Shown: positions 22,801-37,800, counted from the stretch's first letter. The stretch is DNA of 64,000 nt from Hofstenia miamia (GCA_004352715.1 SCFE01000116.1:797705-861704); one strand, 5' to 3'. Notes: a model not told the origin generated them from the sequence alone. Numbers and translations: made by a program.

Positions 22801-25800
22801 CCGAACTTCAAAATAATTCAATAAAATCAATATTTCAATAACAATTGCAAAATTCCTACGCCGTTTATGATTATTGACGCTCAATTCTTCAAATGTGTTA
22901 AATAAGCCAGATAGTTCTTTATTGGGCGAAACGGTTAAAATATTAATACTTTCAGAAAAGAATAAATTTAAAATCTAACACGTATTAGTTTAAGTTGTCT
23001 TAATTCATCATACATTTTTCACTAGTTTTGAGTTGTGCACCACTGGTGTACAGAATAGATTTTCGTTTTTTGCACGTAGTTTTCGGACATTTTACGATAA
23101 AATGTTACTTCCGGAAGACCTGTCTACTTCTCTGTAATCCATAGGGTCAATCGAATTGATCTGTAATACTATGAAGGGCCTACTGAGAAAGTGAAATTTT
23201 ACACATCCATTTGATAGCTAGTATTATCTTTTAAGGCTATTCCAAATTGATATGGTAATTTCTATTTTCGTAATTTTGCTGTAACTTGAAATTTAAAAAC
23301 AATAAACTTTCCATGTACAAACAACTAACCATTTTTTATTTGAGCAGTTTATTAATGGATTAATCGCTCCTGCCAGCGATTTTGCAATGAATGTGCAAAG
23401 TTTTTATAACGTGTTGTATAAACTTTCTTAGTGTTGAAAAATCTGTAGAAATTGAAAGTATGGGAAATCAATTCAAACAGAATAGGAATTTCATTTGTAA
23501 ATAGGGTTTATAAAGAATTGAATTTGTTTATATTGAAAAACAAACTATTTGTTATTGAAAAAAGTATCAGAGAAGCTTCTTTAGTATATATTTCAATTTT
23601 CCTGATTCAATAACTAGAAGAATACCCAGAACTTTTAAGGAATTGCGATACTTGAAGGATAGTGAATACTATTACTATATACACTTATTCCATTTGTTTG
23701 GAAACTAGTTCCAATAAAGTACTTAGTTCAATTCATGATTTGGTCTTCTTCATTGTGGGTTTTTTTGTTGTAAAAGAACTCACATTCACGTCAATCAGGC
23801 ATCTTATATGGGGTACATGACATTCGCCCACTAAATTGTTCGCCCACTAACATCTCATTTGCTAAATTTTCAACCAATCGGATAGTTATTATATTGGCTC
23901 ATAAGCCATCATGAATGACGCTTTAAAAATAATTCCAACAAAACTTGAAGGAAAAAGATTTTCATATTTAAATTATATATATAGAATTCATTCTAAAAAA
24001 GATGTATTCTACTGGAAATGTGCAGTGGAGAATTGAAAGGCTAGAGTGGTTACTAGCTGTGAATGTGTATTAGGGTATGATGAATAAATTAATGGCACAT
24101 TTTAGTTAATACTAAATTTAGTAAATATGATTAATCGTTTTTGTACAAATACAGGGTGCGTCAGGTAAATTGAGAGTTATTTTAAACTGTGTTCATTAGA
24201 AATTGTGAGTTAAAATCATGTTTGATTATTTGATCAATTAATACAACATCTATTCTAAGTTATTCAGATTTTCTGTTATTTTAGATTGTATTATGTTCTC
24301 AGAATACGACAAAAGAGTTGCCATCCTCATTGCACTTGACACCGGGCGGACTCCAACAGAAATAAAGAATTTTTTTTTAAAGCTGCCAGAGTCGACCGTG
24401 TATCGAATTACCGCTGCTCACAATTTAGAAGAAGGTGTATCTGATGCTAAAAGGCCGCGTCATTCAGTCCGCAGTAACAAAAAACGAGACGATCATTTTA
24501 TCTCACGCCTCCGTAATCACATTGACGATGACCCAACAACATCAATGAGAAAACTCGCCAACATCATGAAGGTTAGCGAAGCGAAAATCAGGAGAGCAGT
24601 TCACCAAGACTTGCAGTACAAAAGTTACACCCTTAAAGTCAGACAAAAGTTAACTGATGCACAAAAAGAAAGCAGGTTAGAAAGATGCAGTCTCCTTGTT
24701 ACTTCATTGAAACATCGAACAGCTGGAATGACACGATTTTTCTCTGACGAAAAAATTTTTGTTGTTGATGAAAAGCATAACAAGCGAAACAGCCGTTATT
24801 TGTGTAGAGACCCAGAAGATGTTCCTGTGGTAAAGAAAACAAAATTTCCAGCATCTGTTATGGCGTTGTGCGTCTTATCAAGCAAAGGTGATGTCATGCC
24901 ACCTCATTTCTTTGAAAAAGGTCAAGCGGTTAACCAACATGTGTATCTGAAGGTTCTCAATGATGTGGTCAAACCTTGGATGGATGAAGTATCAAATGGC
25001 CAGGATTATGTTTTCCAACAGGATAATGCGCCTGCTCACACCTCAAATCTTGTTCAAAACTGGTGTGATGAAAATTTGCCCATGTTTTGGGCTAAGAACA
25101 TGTGGCCTCCAAATTCACCTGATGCAAATCCATTGGACTTTTACTTTTGGGGCGTGATTGAGTTAATGTCCAACAAATGTCATCATGAGAATGTCAACTC
25201 ACTTCGAGATGCAATCAATGAAGCCTGTGCCAATGTTGATCCACAGCATGTGATCTCGGCCTGTAGCAAGTTTCGGCCACGGCTTGAAGCCATAATTGAA
25301 GCTGGCGGTGGATACATCGAGTGATTATCTCTAACTTTTTTGCATTGTATGATTACTTTTTACTATGTAAATGATCTTAAATATATGCTTTCCTGCGTTA
25401 TGTCCTCTTTTTGACTGAAGAAGTTCACTCTCAATTTACTTGACGCACCCTGTATACCTGATTTATAATGTCAGTTATCTCAAACGTACATTTGTCATGC
25501 TTTGCAACATTATTTCAAACAGTAAATCATGTTTGGCTTAATTATTAATTGTAGTGCTCTTTCTTTGAATCTGTAAATCATAATTTCCACAAGTTTTGCC
25601 ATTTCAAATATCCGCTGAAAGAATGCGTTTCACGATACGTACATTCACATTATCATCAAACAGAATATACAAAGAAATTCTTAAAAACTCAATTAACTAT
25701 TTTACCCAATAACTTGACCAGGATACTGATAAAAATGGCAAATTTGAAGTTGTTATTGCAGATGTTTATCAAAACGGAGTAGCAATTAAGACATCAACAA

Positions 25801-28800
25801 AAGTAAAACTATATTATTGTGGTATGATATGCATTTCGAACTGTTATGGATAGTAAGGTATTCTGATGATTTCATTTTCATAGTGAAGATGTTTACATAC
25901 ACTGAGCTAATCAAAGCCAATGATTTTCCAGAATTTTTAGAGAATTAAACGAGTATTTGGTAAAAGTAATGCTAGCTAAACATCTGAGTTTAGATATGGA
26001 CAAACTTTCATTCAAATGTCTGGAAACGTCTATTGTTGATGCCTGTATTCCCCGTTTCGTATTTTGCGGTAAAAATGCTGGCATGATTTGAGTAAAACAA
26101 ATTTTTTCTTAAGCTGATTTTTCAAATGTTTTTGGCTTTTAATGTTATTCAGGACTGGCTTACAAGGTACGTTTAATTTAAAGTATGCGGTGTTTTATCA
26201 ATGCTTTTTTCAGATCCCTATATTTGTTCTTTTCCAAGCAAATCACACTTTACAATTATTTTTTAGTCTACCAACAACATATCGTTTTTTTAGTTAAAAA
26301 ATACGTTTTCAGTATAAATTCTTTAGCACAAGATTGCTATATTAGTACATTATTTGCTTATTAATTTTTATATTTAGTACTATTAGCTTTTAAGTTGAAG
26401 CGTCTTTGCTGCCTATTTCTAAATGATCTTTCTCATTATATTGATAAAAATTAGACTTATAGCATTATTAGTAGTTCGAGCAAGTATTGGCCAATTGGTC
26501 TAAGCTTATACAAAAAAATGATTTGCTGGTTACCGATGTTTTGCTCTATAATATTTTTAATATTAATAGATTTGACTGGATTGCATTACAGAACATTATG
26601 ACAATTTCAAAATGTGTTCTTAAATTTGCAAAAATAATAGTGTAAATTAATACGTGATTTTAACAATATTTTTTAGTTTTTTTTGAAAAACTTCATAAAT
26701 CATTGCACTTTTTGCAAGATGTCATTAGATTTTGGACAACTTGCAGATAATTAATAGTTTGTAATAATTTTAGGAAAAAGAATTTGATCGGCTCCCACCC
26801 CGTTTAAAATTTTGTAGGATCGCATCTATCTTTTTCTATATTATTTCTAATTCGGACTAGAATCGCAATGCTCTATTTTGCATAACAGCGATGATTTAAT
26901 TAGTTGCACTAGGCAACGGCCATCTATATTTGGAGTCAATGTTGCTCGTAAACTACTCAGAAACAGAATTGACAACAAAGATTCTACCCTCCAGAAAGAA
27001 GATGTTTGTTATGGCTCACAGTCCTAATACCAAATAATTTATTACAAACAGGGTGGAACTGTTATTTAACAGTGTTAATTAACACATATTTTTAACAATG
27101 TTTTTGAAGATTTTTAACACGAGTTCTTACATTAGTTTTTAACAGAATCGTGATCGGGATTAGAAAGCCGTTTTCTATCAAGCACATATTCCTTCATATT
27201 ATAAATGAAACAGTTGGTAGGCATTAAAGTTATTTCCAAATAAGTCAAAAAGCATCCTATGCTTACCAATGGATTTCTATTTATAAGAATATTAATCTAT
27301 TAGTTATTTTATTATAATTGTATATTTAATCAAATATAATGTAAATAGTATGATGTATCATTCATTATGAGATAGAAATGATGATGTTCTAGATTACAGA
27401 ATGATGGTGAATCTTATTACATACTATTCGATGTTTTGCTGTCAATTTTTTCTATATAACCGGGCATGTGGTATAATAGCTGAGATTTCCGATGTATCAA
27501 TTCTTTTTGTGGATTTCTCAATTAATATACTACTGAGATGTACATGACTGGATCCAATCCATTAGATGTGATTCCATACCAAAGCAAATGCCTCCTTTAT
27601 TGTACTAATGCACACGCAATTACGAATACTGCGTTTATGGTATTTCTTATCCCCTCCGCATGGACTAATATATTATATCGCATTTCAAATTTTAGCAACA
27701 CCTATAGTTTCAATTCATGACGCCGCCAACTATTCAAATGCCAGTAATTCGATAGAACTCTAACTGAACAAAATTGTGGAAATCGCGCATGACCAGCATT
27801 GTTCCAACTTCAACAACTTAATTTCTTCCCTTACTTTGCTTATCAGCTGTCTATGTTTTGTACACAATATTGGTATTATTTTAAAATTTTTAAACTTGGT
27901 TTTTTCAATTTCGAAATATAAATGTTGTTCGCAAAATCTACTCAGAAACAGAGTTGACAACAAAAATTCTATCCCCAAAAAGGGGTAAAACGTGCATTTT
28001 TTTCATAAATATTTTGCAAATAAATACACCGCAAATATCTCACAAAAACTTACAAATATTTGCAAATATCTCTCAAAAACTTACAAATATTTGCAAGTTA
28101 TTTGCAAATCTTGCAGACGCTTGCATAATTTGCAGTTTTATATAAATACTTTGCATATTTTTGTATAATACTTACTATTTTTCAAGTTTTGCAAGCTTCA
28201 ATCTGTTGGGGTCAAGGTGTTCCTGAGAAAGGTTCAACCCTCAAAACAGTGCTGCTAAGCATATTGAGAAACTTAAGGAATGTTTTGATTTAGTTTTTAC
28301 AATAGAAATGAAAAAAATGAAATATAGAAACTGCTATGCAAACAACAGGAAACCAAAATTTGTGCTAGAATAATTTCATGATCGATGAAGTAGATGATGA
28401 TAATTGATTGCTGTCATTAATCAGGAATTCTTAAGGCTTGTGGAGAGTGCACTAGATCAATGTGGAATACATGTATCCATTTTTATCTTAATTATAATAT
28501 TTATGGTAAATAAATTTTCAAGAAGCTTAGTTATAAATTGGTTATAAATAATATCATTATATATGTATTAGGAAAGGCGCATTTTCTGGAGCAAAGCCGG
28601 CATACAGCTTTGAAGAACTCTACGATGCTTACACTTTGATGATAAAGCCACCGAAAGAAGCGCCTTAAATTTGCTGTTATAAAATGTCTTTGGGATAAAT
28701 CGAGACCAACGCAAATGACGGCATGGAAATGTGCAGAAAAGATAATATATGGGGCCTCAAACGATCAAAAAACGAAAAAAATTTGCTCACTTAAAACCAA

Positions 28801-31800
28801 TCTAATTCCATTTTTGCGCAGACCTTAACGTGTTCCACTATTGTTTTGGTTGGTAGCCAATATAATTCCATTTCTAAATTTCACATAAGTTAATGTGTTT
28901 GCCTTATAATGATGTGATGTTCATGTTGTTATTCCACTTATGTAAATGTGTGTTATGTGTCATTCAAATACAAACATCTATAGCTAAATGATAAACTTGT
29001 AGATCTTATAGTTATTCAATAATCAATTTTTTCCTTTTAGAATAAATTTTTTAATATATTTTAGTATGGTTTACTATATTGTGGTATTCTTAAGTGGAAG
29101 TTCTGTCGAATTGGTTTCTGATTGCTGGATCGTTGGCCGTTCGGCTTGCTATTAGCATTCCAGGAATAATAGATTATGTTTAGAATTAGATCAAGCTGAA
29201 CAAGTTCCGGCTACTTGATGACTTATGTGATATCCGCATTTTAAGCACTGCCATAATGTTGCTGTATAATAAATATACGTATATTTAGAAATATATTTCC
29301 AGCAATATTTTTATAAACTCATGTAAACTTATTTGAATATTTGTTATTAGAAACTATCGACGTGGCCAGAAGACGAACAGAAAGGGCAGTATATACCAGC
29401 TGCAATGAAACTCAGGGGGAAAGTCATAATACTTCCGGAAAAAGAACCTTGCCCCATCGATATGCTTCTGATGAAGAATCGCCCCCTCCTCATGTATGTC
29501 AAAACAAAAAGAAAATCGTCCCACCGACAGCCCCCCCCCTGATGTTTGAACCGATTGAAACCAATCCTGGGCCCACTGCGTCACAATTTGGTGAAAATTC
29601 GAACGATCTTCCACCAGCATTATTCAGTAAGTATTTCTCTACATAGATAAATACTTGTTTCTTTTAGAACAACTAAATCTAATTTGGAAAGAATTAATAT
29701 CCATAGAACAGATTATTGCTCAAATTAGTGATAGCAGCATTGTAGAAAATGAAGATGAAATTCTTTTTCCAATTAAAATTAAGACTGAGCTTAACAATTT
29801 TTGGATTGATGACGCATCCTTGAAAAAATTTGTAAGTTGTATTTTCATTTGGTTATAATGTACATGTATTTATTTAATGAAATGAAAATTTTATTTCATA
29901 GTTAATTATATTTATATTGACATTAATTTCAATGGTTCTTATATAAATTTGTGTGTATATTTTCTATATACCATATTGCAATATTTGGAAACTATAAGAA
30001 TGCATACCTTCAGGTACCATATCATTACTAACACAGGCTTTTGGGACATAGGTGGGTGATAATGTAGATTACAAAATTATTGAGCAATTACTTTTTTTGA
30101 GATTTTATTATACAGCAACATACCGGCAGTGCTTAAAATGCGGATATCACATAAGTCATCAAGTAGCCGGAACTGGTTCAGCTTGATCTAATTCTAAACA
30201 TAATCTATTATTCCTGCAGGATTTCAAATTTGTATGACTACTATATTTAAGCAGAAAGTTTCATTAGACAACAAAAATTGTTGGGTGCTAAAATTGCTAG
30301 GAAAATTTAAATGGCGCATTTAGATTAAGTTACATTTGTAATAGATGTTAACATTGCAAAACACCTCATTGGCTACGGCCCCGAGTTGCATGTTATAACT
30401 ATTTTCAATGCAACCAATGTATCAACTACATCTAATTCAAGCTGTAAGTAATATAATTATCCAATCAAAAGGGATGGCTTTACATCGTGGAGCGACTAAA
30501 AAGGATTCAGTCCATTGAATTTTGAAGTAAATATTCGATAAAGAAATTTCAATACAGATAAACAAAACTGGGTAAAATGAAAAATGCCAATTTTTGAATT
30601 TGCCATTCCATTAAATCATAGCAGGTTAGAGTCGCGTCTGTAGTAATTTTGTTGATGTGATGTATATTAGCTTTTGAGGTTGAATAAAGTACAGTCTTGA
30701 ATTCAATTACTATTATTCCAGCAATGCTTGCTAATTTCCCAATGCTAAATTCTAGTATGTTGTCATAGTTAAATTTGCAGCTGATATTCGTTTGTATTCA
30801 ACATAGGAAGAAATAAATTTTTAATAGTTTGATGTTCTGCTCTCCTATGCCTCGTACTAGAGACAACTCAGCAACCGCTGTTTGTTCAGCCGAATTCTTT
30901 CGACCATCAACGTGAATTAGAAGATTCTGTTTCTCAGATACATGAACTATGTCCAGAAATCACAGAAATTGGATCTAATTTTCTGCCAGATCACGCTCAC
31001 ACTTCGCAGGATAACCGCACTCCCAAAAGGCTATAATATCATTTATTTTATTCTTACTTAATGTAAGATTTTCTTAAAAGACATGCTTTCCTCTACCCCT
31101 AGAACTTCCTTTGATTGTGTTCTAATATGCTCAACGTGATTTTTGCAGTCTTGTAGTTGCAATGCTGAAAAAGTGTCTTTTTATATTTCTAACATTAGTA
31201 AACAGATTACTGAAGTTATCTCCAGTGTTAAATTTATTACTCGATTTCCTGAAAATAAAATTCCTCCAACTGTTAATGTGTTGATTAACATTGATTCCCT
31301 ACCATTGCTTAAATCGTCAAATTTTTCCTGCACTCCAGTTTTACTTCGTTACACTCAAATGCCTGTAAATCGGTTGTGCCTAAGAATGATCGGTCTCTGG
31401 TGCAATATTGTAAAGCCACCATATTCTGAAATTCTTTTACTAATTGCTAAGCAATTAAAAAAGGTATGTAGTAACGGCTTACGAATTGCATCCAATCAGT
31501 AAATTGAACATTTTTTAAATGTTCGTTTGCTTGGAGTAAATTGTGATGCTGTTGCAAGAGCGCAGGTTCGTCAGCATGTACAGTTTAATGCCTATGATGG
31601 CTGTCCTGACTGCTTTGCAAGGGGGAATATTTGGATGGGACACTGAAGTATACAAAGTTTAGCAGTTCTGTAAGAAACCATAACGATTTATATAATGATG
31701 GCAAAAGAGCAAAATCTGAGCATAGAATATTTCGTGGTTTTAAAGGCCTTTTTCAATTATTTCGGATTTTAATTTGGAGAATTCGTTTCCTATTGATTAC

Positions 31801-34800
31801 CAGCATTCAGTATGCTTAGGGAATCCTGCGTCAGTTGGTAACCCAATGTTTTTTAAATCCTCAGCATGCTCTTTATGTTGGTGCTAATGGGAAAAATATA
31901 ATAGATAAGGTTTTATTATCAATAAAGCCTCCAAGTTGCATACCTCGAACTCCTTGTTCAATAAATTCACATAAACATTGGAAGGCAAGTGAATGGCAAT
32001 CATTTTCACTTTATTATTCTTTTGCTGCTCTAAGGGATGTAATACCTACATTCATTTACAACCATTGGCTACTCCTTGCAAAAATTGTTTGGGTTTTGGA
32101 TCAACAATTCATTTCTGCTTCAGATAAAAACAAAGCAGCCACTTATCTTCAGCAGTTTTCGGAAGAATTTGTTCAACTGTATTCCACAAAAAATTGTACT
32201 TGCAACGTTCATTCATTTGTTTCTCATGCAATGAAATATGTAGATACATTTGGGCCTTTGTGGAATTTCTCAACTTTTATTTTAGAAGATTATTTAGGTT
32301 TCGTAAAAAATTCTGTACATGGCATACAACATATGGACAAAGAAATTTTGCGCATTTCGAATCAAACTTTTCTGGATACCTACGATCTCCCTGCTCATGT
32401 AAAATCATTTTTAGACAAAATACTGATAAATTCGTATTCCAGTTATTTTAATGTGTCATCTTCTATTCGATTAAAAAACAAAATTTCTATTTCAAATTGT
32501 GTTTGTCAACCGATTTCATCATTTCGCGTTTTCGCAAAATCTACGTTTAATGCAAATGTATATCGCTACAATGAGACATCCAAAAGATGCGATTCTTACA
32601 TTTATTTATTTGTACATGGGGTCACCTGGTTTCACTTAGGACTGTTCAGAGATATTTACAGCGAATGCATCTTAATGGTCACAAGGCAGCGGGGAAACCA
32701 ATTTTATCGGACACCCAAAGAAAAGCGCGCCTAAAATGGTGTAAGGACCATTCAAAAAACTCTCCAGGAGATTGGAATAAAGTATGCTTCTCCGACGAAA
32801 CTATCATTGATTTATCTGCAAGGAAGGTACAGTATGTACGAAGACCACCTGGAAGCTTTTTACGGTACGATCCGAGATATTTAGCGAGGTATACCCCAAG
32901 AGGTGCGTCTTCAAAAATAATGATTTGGGGGTGTATTTGGTCTTCAGGGCACCGTGTCATGGTTCGCGTTAATGGTAACATGGAAAGTACCCAATATGGA
33001 GATATTCTAAGAGATTATGTGGCACCCAACATGGAAGACGGATTTTTATTTCAACAGGATAATGCGCCATGCCACACTTCCAATCTATCCCTTGAAAACA
33101 TGGAAAAACTGGGAATTGCCCTACTCCCCGATTGGCCCGCCCGCTCTCCTGACTTAAATATTATAGAAAACCTATGGAAACAGCTTAAAGACCGTATCCA
33201 GTACGCTACAGTTCAGAATTTGGACGAACTCTATGATCTGGTCGAATCACATTTTTACTCGATTCCAGACGAAAATATAAAAAAACTGTATTCCTCTATC
33301 CCCGCAAGACTACAAACTGTCATCAAAGCGAGGGGGTACCCCACAAAGTACTGAACTTTATTTATTTCATCGTTTGACTGTTTGTTTTGCGTTATTCAAT
33401 ACAATATTTGGCATATGTTTACTCGTTTTCTAGTAAAATCGTACTGTCCCATTTTCAATGTCGTGAACTGTATGTTTTAGGAAACGTCCAGCATCCCCAA
33501 TACACCTCTTCGAATGACGCAAGCTGAATGCTACAAGGTAGAATGTTATTTGTAATATTGTTATAAATATTTCAGCAGTTACATAGACAAGTGGACCATT
33601 AGCATATATTATGTTAACTTCTTATTTAATTGGCTCACAAGCAATTCTTCCTTAAATGATGACTATAAAAGAGAACATTATGCTTTGAAAGCTGAATTTA
33701 ATGAGTTACAGGCAGCTCATAATTCTCTGCTGCAAGAGCATGCAAACTGTGAATCTGCTGGTATTATATTTGCATAAAATTTTATCCACTGATTACTTTT
33801 AGCGAAAACTTTTGAAAAATTTCGAATGCTAGTTGATTCAATGCATCCACCTTCTGATATAAGACAGCGCGAATTCTTGGAATCTCCTCTCATTCACAAC
33901 CATTTGAGATATGGTAGTGGATCTCAGATGGGCTACGTTTTTTGTGAATTTACTTGTATTCGTCATTTTGTCCGTAGTTGAGTTGTTATTTATAGAATTG
34001 TAAGTATTTTTTCTAGACTCAGCAGCTTCATAAAGATTTTGATGTCTTTATTCATCGCAATGATTATTTTTCTATTTTCCAATATGAAAAGCTCACACCA
34101 AGTGCAGCTGCTCGTCTTACTACATATGGGATTTTCAAAGGTAACTATTTTTAGCCGTTTACAGAAATATCATTCATTCAGCTTTGATGTCTTAATTGGT
34201 TTTATCATTAATTTTTTAGCCAAGTGCTTCAGCAATGCAGCATTAATGGGAAGCCGTCAAAAGGCCATCCTTTAGAGAGTGCTCGCCCAGGACTATTTAC
34301 AGATGGTGTAAATGCTATCAAAGGTTACCTAGGAAAGTTAACTTCAATGTTTTAAAATTTTGTTTAGCTTTTGCTTGTGAATTTGCCATGAAGCATGGCA
34401 AACAGATGCAAATGGCAAACGTGAATGCTGCGATCAGCAATGTTCTCAATGAAGAACGTTTATTGTTTAGGAACTCCCGTGAGTAAGCAATAACAATTTT
34501 TTTGTCATTCATTTGATTTTAGAAAGCGTTTTTTCTACATAGTTGGATAAAGGGTTGTTCATCGTATTTAAAACTATTTCAGTTTTGTTTAGATTGGAGT
34601 ATTTTGCATTGTTTACATCGGTCATATTTATTTTGCATTTGATTATTTTTATTAGGAATTATTGCATAGTTTTCTTATTTAAATTGGAGGATGTTGAATG
34701 ATATTATGCACGCAAATAATACTACATATTATTATTGTATTGAATTGATTTGTTATAGGCGTCATTCCGACTGTTTAAAGATGATATTCTGGCTGTTTTA

Positions 34801-37800
34801 ACAGGTTAGTTTGCCTTTGCTAATGGCTGCGTTTAGAATCTCACTCTAGCACCCAAAAACTCGCAATAGTCATCATTATGTGCAATTTAGCAATAGGTAA
34901 CACTTTAGTTATATTGAAAATTGCTAAATGATATTGTTCAACATCCATTCCAATTTCCAAATAAACTGCACATTTTTCTATTTAGCTGAATTTTCTTACA
35001 ATGCATTTTAGTTATTTTTTGGCATTTTTTTCTAATTCTTGTAAAAATATATTCCATTGTTCTACTTTTCGTGAAAACATGTTTCGAGAGCTGGATTTCA
35101 TGTGATGTATTGCTGTTATTTTGCAATTGTTTTGTACATGCAATAGTAATTGTCGTACACTACAATTTAAAAAACTTTGCTGGTCATTTGATGTGTCTTT
35201 TGCATGTCTAATGAATTTCAAATCCTTCGAATTTTTGACATCATGCCATCAAATGTTTAACATATGAATATTTAAATATTATTGTATGTCTAATACAGGT
35301 ATTTACATGCCATTTGTGATTGTCGCGTAAATCAATGTATAACATATAGAATTTGGAGAACATTACTTTAATTGGTTTTATATACGTACTATTTTTGATA
35401 CATGATGTAGAAACTGTCGACATTCTTTAAACTTGGTTAAAACACTGATATTAATTGGAATTATTCATTGCAATCAAAGACTACAAAAATCGATTGTAAA
35501 ACTGAATAATTATTTAGTTTAAATTTGAAAATTGATAAATGTTAATGTACGGTGTTTACTTAGTTAATTGACAAGCATTCGCTCACAAAGCAGACATGTA
35601 TCACGAAGTGTCAACTTGGAGAATTCTGATACTGATTCGTTGTATGGTTGTTCTGAACATTATGCATGTTATGATTCAGATAGTAGTTGGTGCCCCGGTA
35701 TGGTTTTGTTGTAAATTTATTAAGTAGTTAAATAATTCTTCCGAAAAGGATGTAATTTTAATAGTGATTTAAATATTGATTACATTTACTCTCTTTTATA
35801 CCATGCATTGGTATAATTTGACTACTGGTGAAAAATTTCTTCGAAATCAAATTTGTTTTACCAATAAAAGTAACTTACTATCGAGAGAACATATTTAGCG
35901 TATTTTATAGTTTCAGGCATTAATAACTATATTTATGTTTAGAACCGATACATGAGGAAATATCACTCAAGTTTTAAACGATTGGTATGCAAAATATAAC
36001 ATTACACTGGTTACACTCTTAAAAATTCCGAAATAACCAATGGAATTTTGTTTGAGGATATAAAGATTCAATTTTATTTAAAGTTTGTTTGCATGAGCAC
36101 TCCTTCCAAATGTTATTTTAAACAACTTAAGTCTTATAAAGGGTATTTTGGGTGTGATTATTGCATTCAAAAGGGAGTTTACATTGGTAAAATAACATAT
36201 CCTGAAGTGAATGCTCAATTGAGAACTAATGAGATGTTTCGCGATAACTTATATTGTTTGCATCGAATTGGTATTAGGGTTTTTCACGAGTGTCATATTT
36301 TGTCGATTTGGGATTGTCCAATTGACTATATGCATGTTGTATGCCTTGGTATTACACGAAAACTTCTTTTTTATTCGACTGAGAAAAGCGGACGTTATCA
36401 CCAATCTCGAATAATAAAAAAAATTTCTGAAACACTTTTGTTATGTGAATCGCAGTTACCAGGGTTTTTTAATCCGCGAACACGTTCTTTAAATGAGCTT
36501 CATTATTTCAAAACAACGGAATTTCGGACAATTTTGCTCTATGTTGGCGTCATTGTGTTTAAGTCTTGGCGAACCGCTTTTTATGAACATTTTTTGTTAT
36601 TATGTGTTGCTATTCGAATTTTAGTAAAACCTAGTAATCAAAGCTTACTAAACTATGCGCATAAACTATTAATTAAGTTTATTGCAGATGGAAAACAGTT
36701 ATAAGAACTAAAATTTTGTATTTACGTTGTTCATTAACTAGCACATTTGGTACACTGCGTCGAAAAGCATGGGTCCTTGATTTTTTAGCTGCTTTGATTT
36801 TGAAAATTTCATGTCCACAATTAAAAGAAATATCCGCAGTCCAAAAATTGTCCCAGGAAACGATAGACAGTTGTCGTAGTCAATTTCGTTGGCACTTTAA
36901 TTTAACATCTTTATTTTAAAAAGATGCCTTTCCAAGCGAGTAAACTCTTTATACTCTTAGTAGCACTGACTCTGTTTCAAGAGAACTCTTCTAGCTTAGA
37001 CGCTTTCCCAGGAGCGACCCAGAAAGGCAAATAAGCAGAAAGACAGTTTGAAGAACAGTGGTAGCGACTTAGATGAGCTTGGCATTGATTACAATTGCAT
37101 ACGAGAATGGTTTTCCGTACTACAGTCCGGAATGGACACGCAAGTAGGATGGAAAGTTCGAAAAGCTCTTGCAGAAATGACCCATAAGTGTATGAAAGGA
37201 CGGTCCCATTTATACTACATGGGTGTGAAGACAGGAGAAAATTCTGGTTTAGCTGTTGGTACTACATCTAATTATGTAGGTACTGAGTATGTTATGCCGC
37301 TTAATTTCCTTAAGTTATTCACATCAACTCAATTTTTGCAAAATCATCCAAATGTAGTGCAGGGCTTCATTCACCTTGAAACCCTCTCTGGAAATTCCAT
37401 ACCGATGTTTGAGATTGCCGAATTCATTTTTTATGGTCTTGAATACTTAGAGAGATTTTATACATCAACTGGAATGCACACTCTTCAAAGGACTAATATC
37501 CCCGAAGGTGGGTATGTTGATGCTGCAGCTTCTTGCGGTAACTACCATCGTGACTCAGCCGATATACTAAACAGGCGAAGCGATGCTGCTAACCGAATGA
37601 TTCTCATTCCTAACAGTCATCATTGCCCTCGAGAATTATCCAAGCATGCTCCGGTAAGTGTTCTATTTGTTGAACAGGTAGAATTGCCACTGGAAGGTGG
37701 ATCCAACATAAAATTTTATGTTGTTAAGGGCGGCGCTGTTTACGGTTCAGGCGAATTAAGGAGAACTTTCATGTATGATATACATCCAGATCATATAGTT

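Noticed and set aside
25720-25830. Coding-like string DTDKNGKFEVVIADVYQNGV on +
   Set aside because: Short, no splice sites, and no recognisable family; I could not separate it from chance.
28006-28140. CRISPR-like array of about 30-bp repeats
   Set aside because: The repeats are degenerate AT-rich tandem units without distinct spacers, in a eukaryotic intron.
27538-28145. Several 60-72 codon frames
   Set aside because: Overlapping on both strands in AT-rich repeat sequence, no motifs, no splice context.
29354-29620. Minus-strand 88-codon frame
   Set aside because: Antisense to the DUF4806-like exon, which has matching splice sites on +.
33481-34486. Idea that the BEN-like exons belong to PGAP4 or another large host gene
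   Set aside because: They are on the strand opposite to PGAP4, have mini-introns unlike the host genes here, and adjoin transposase sequence.
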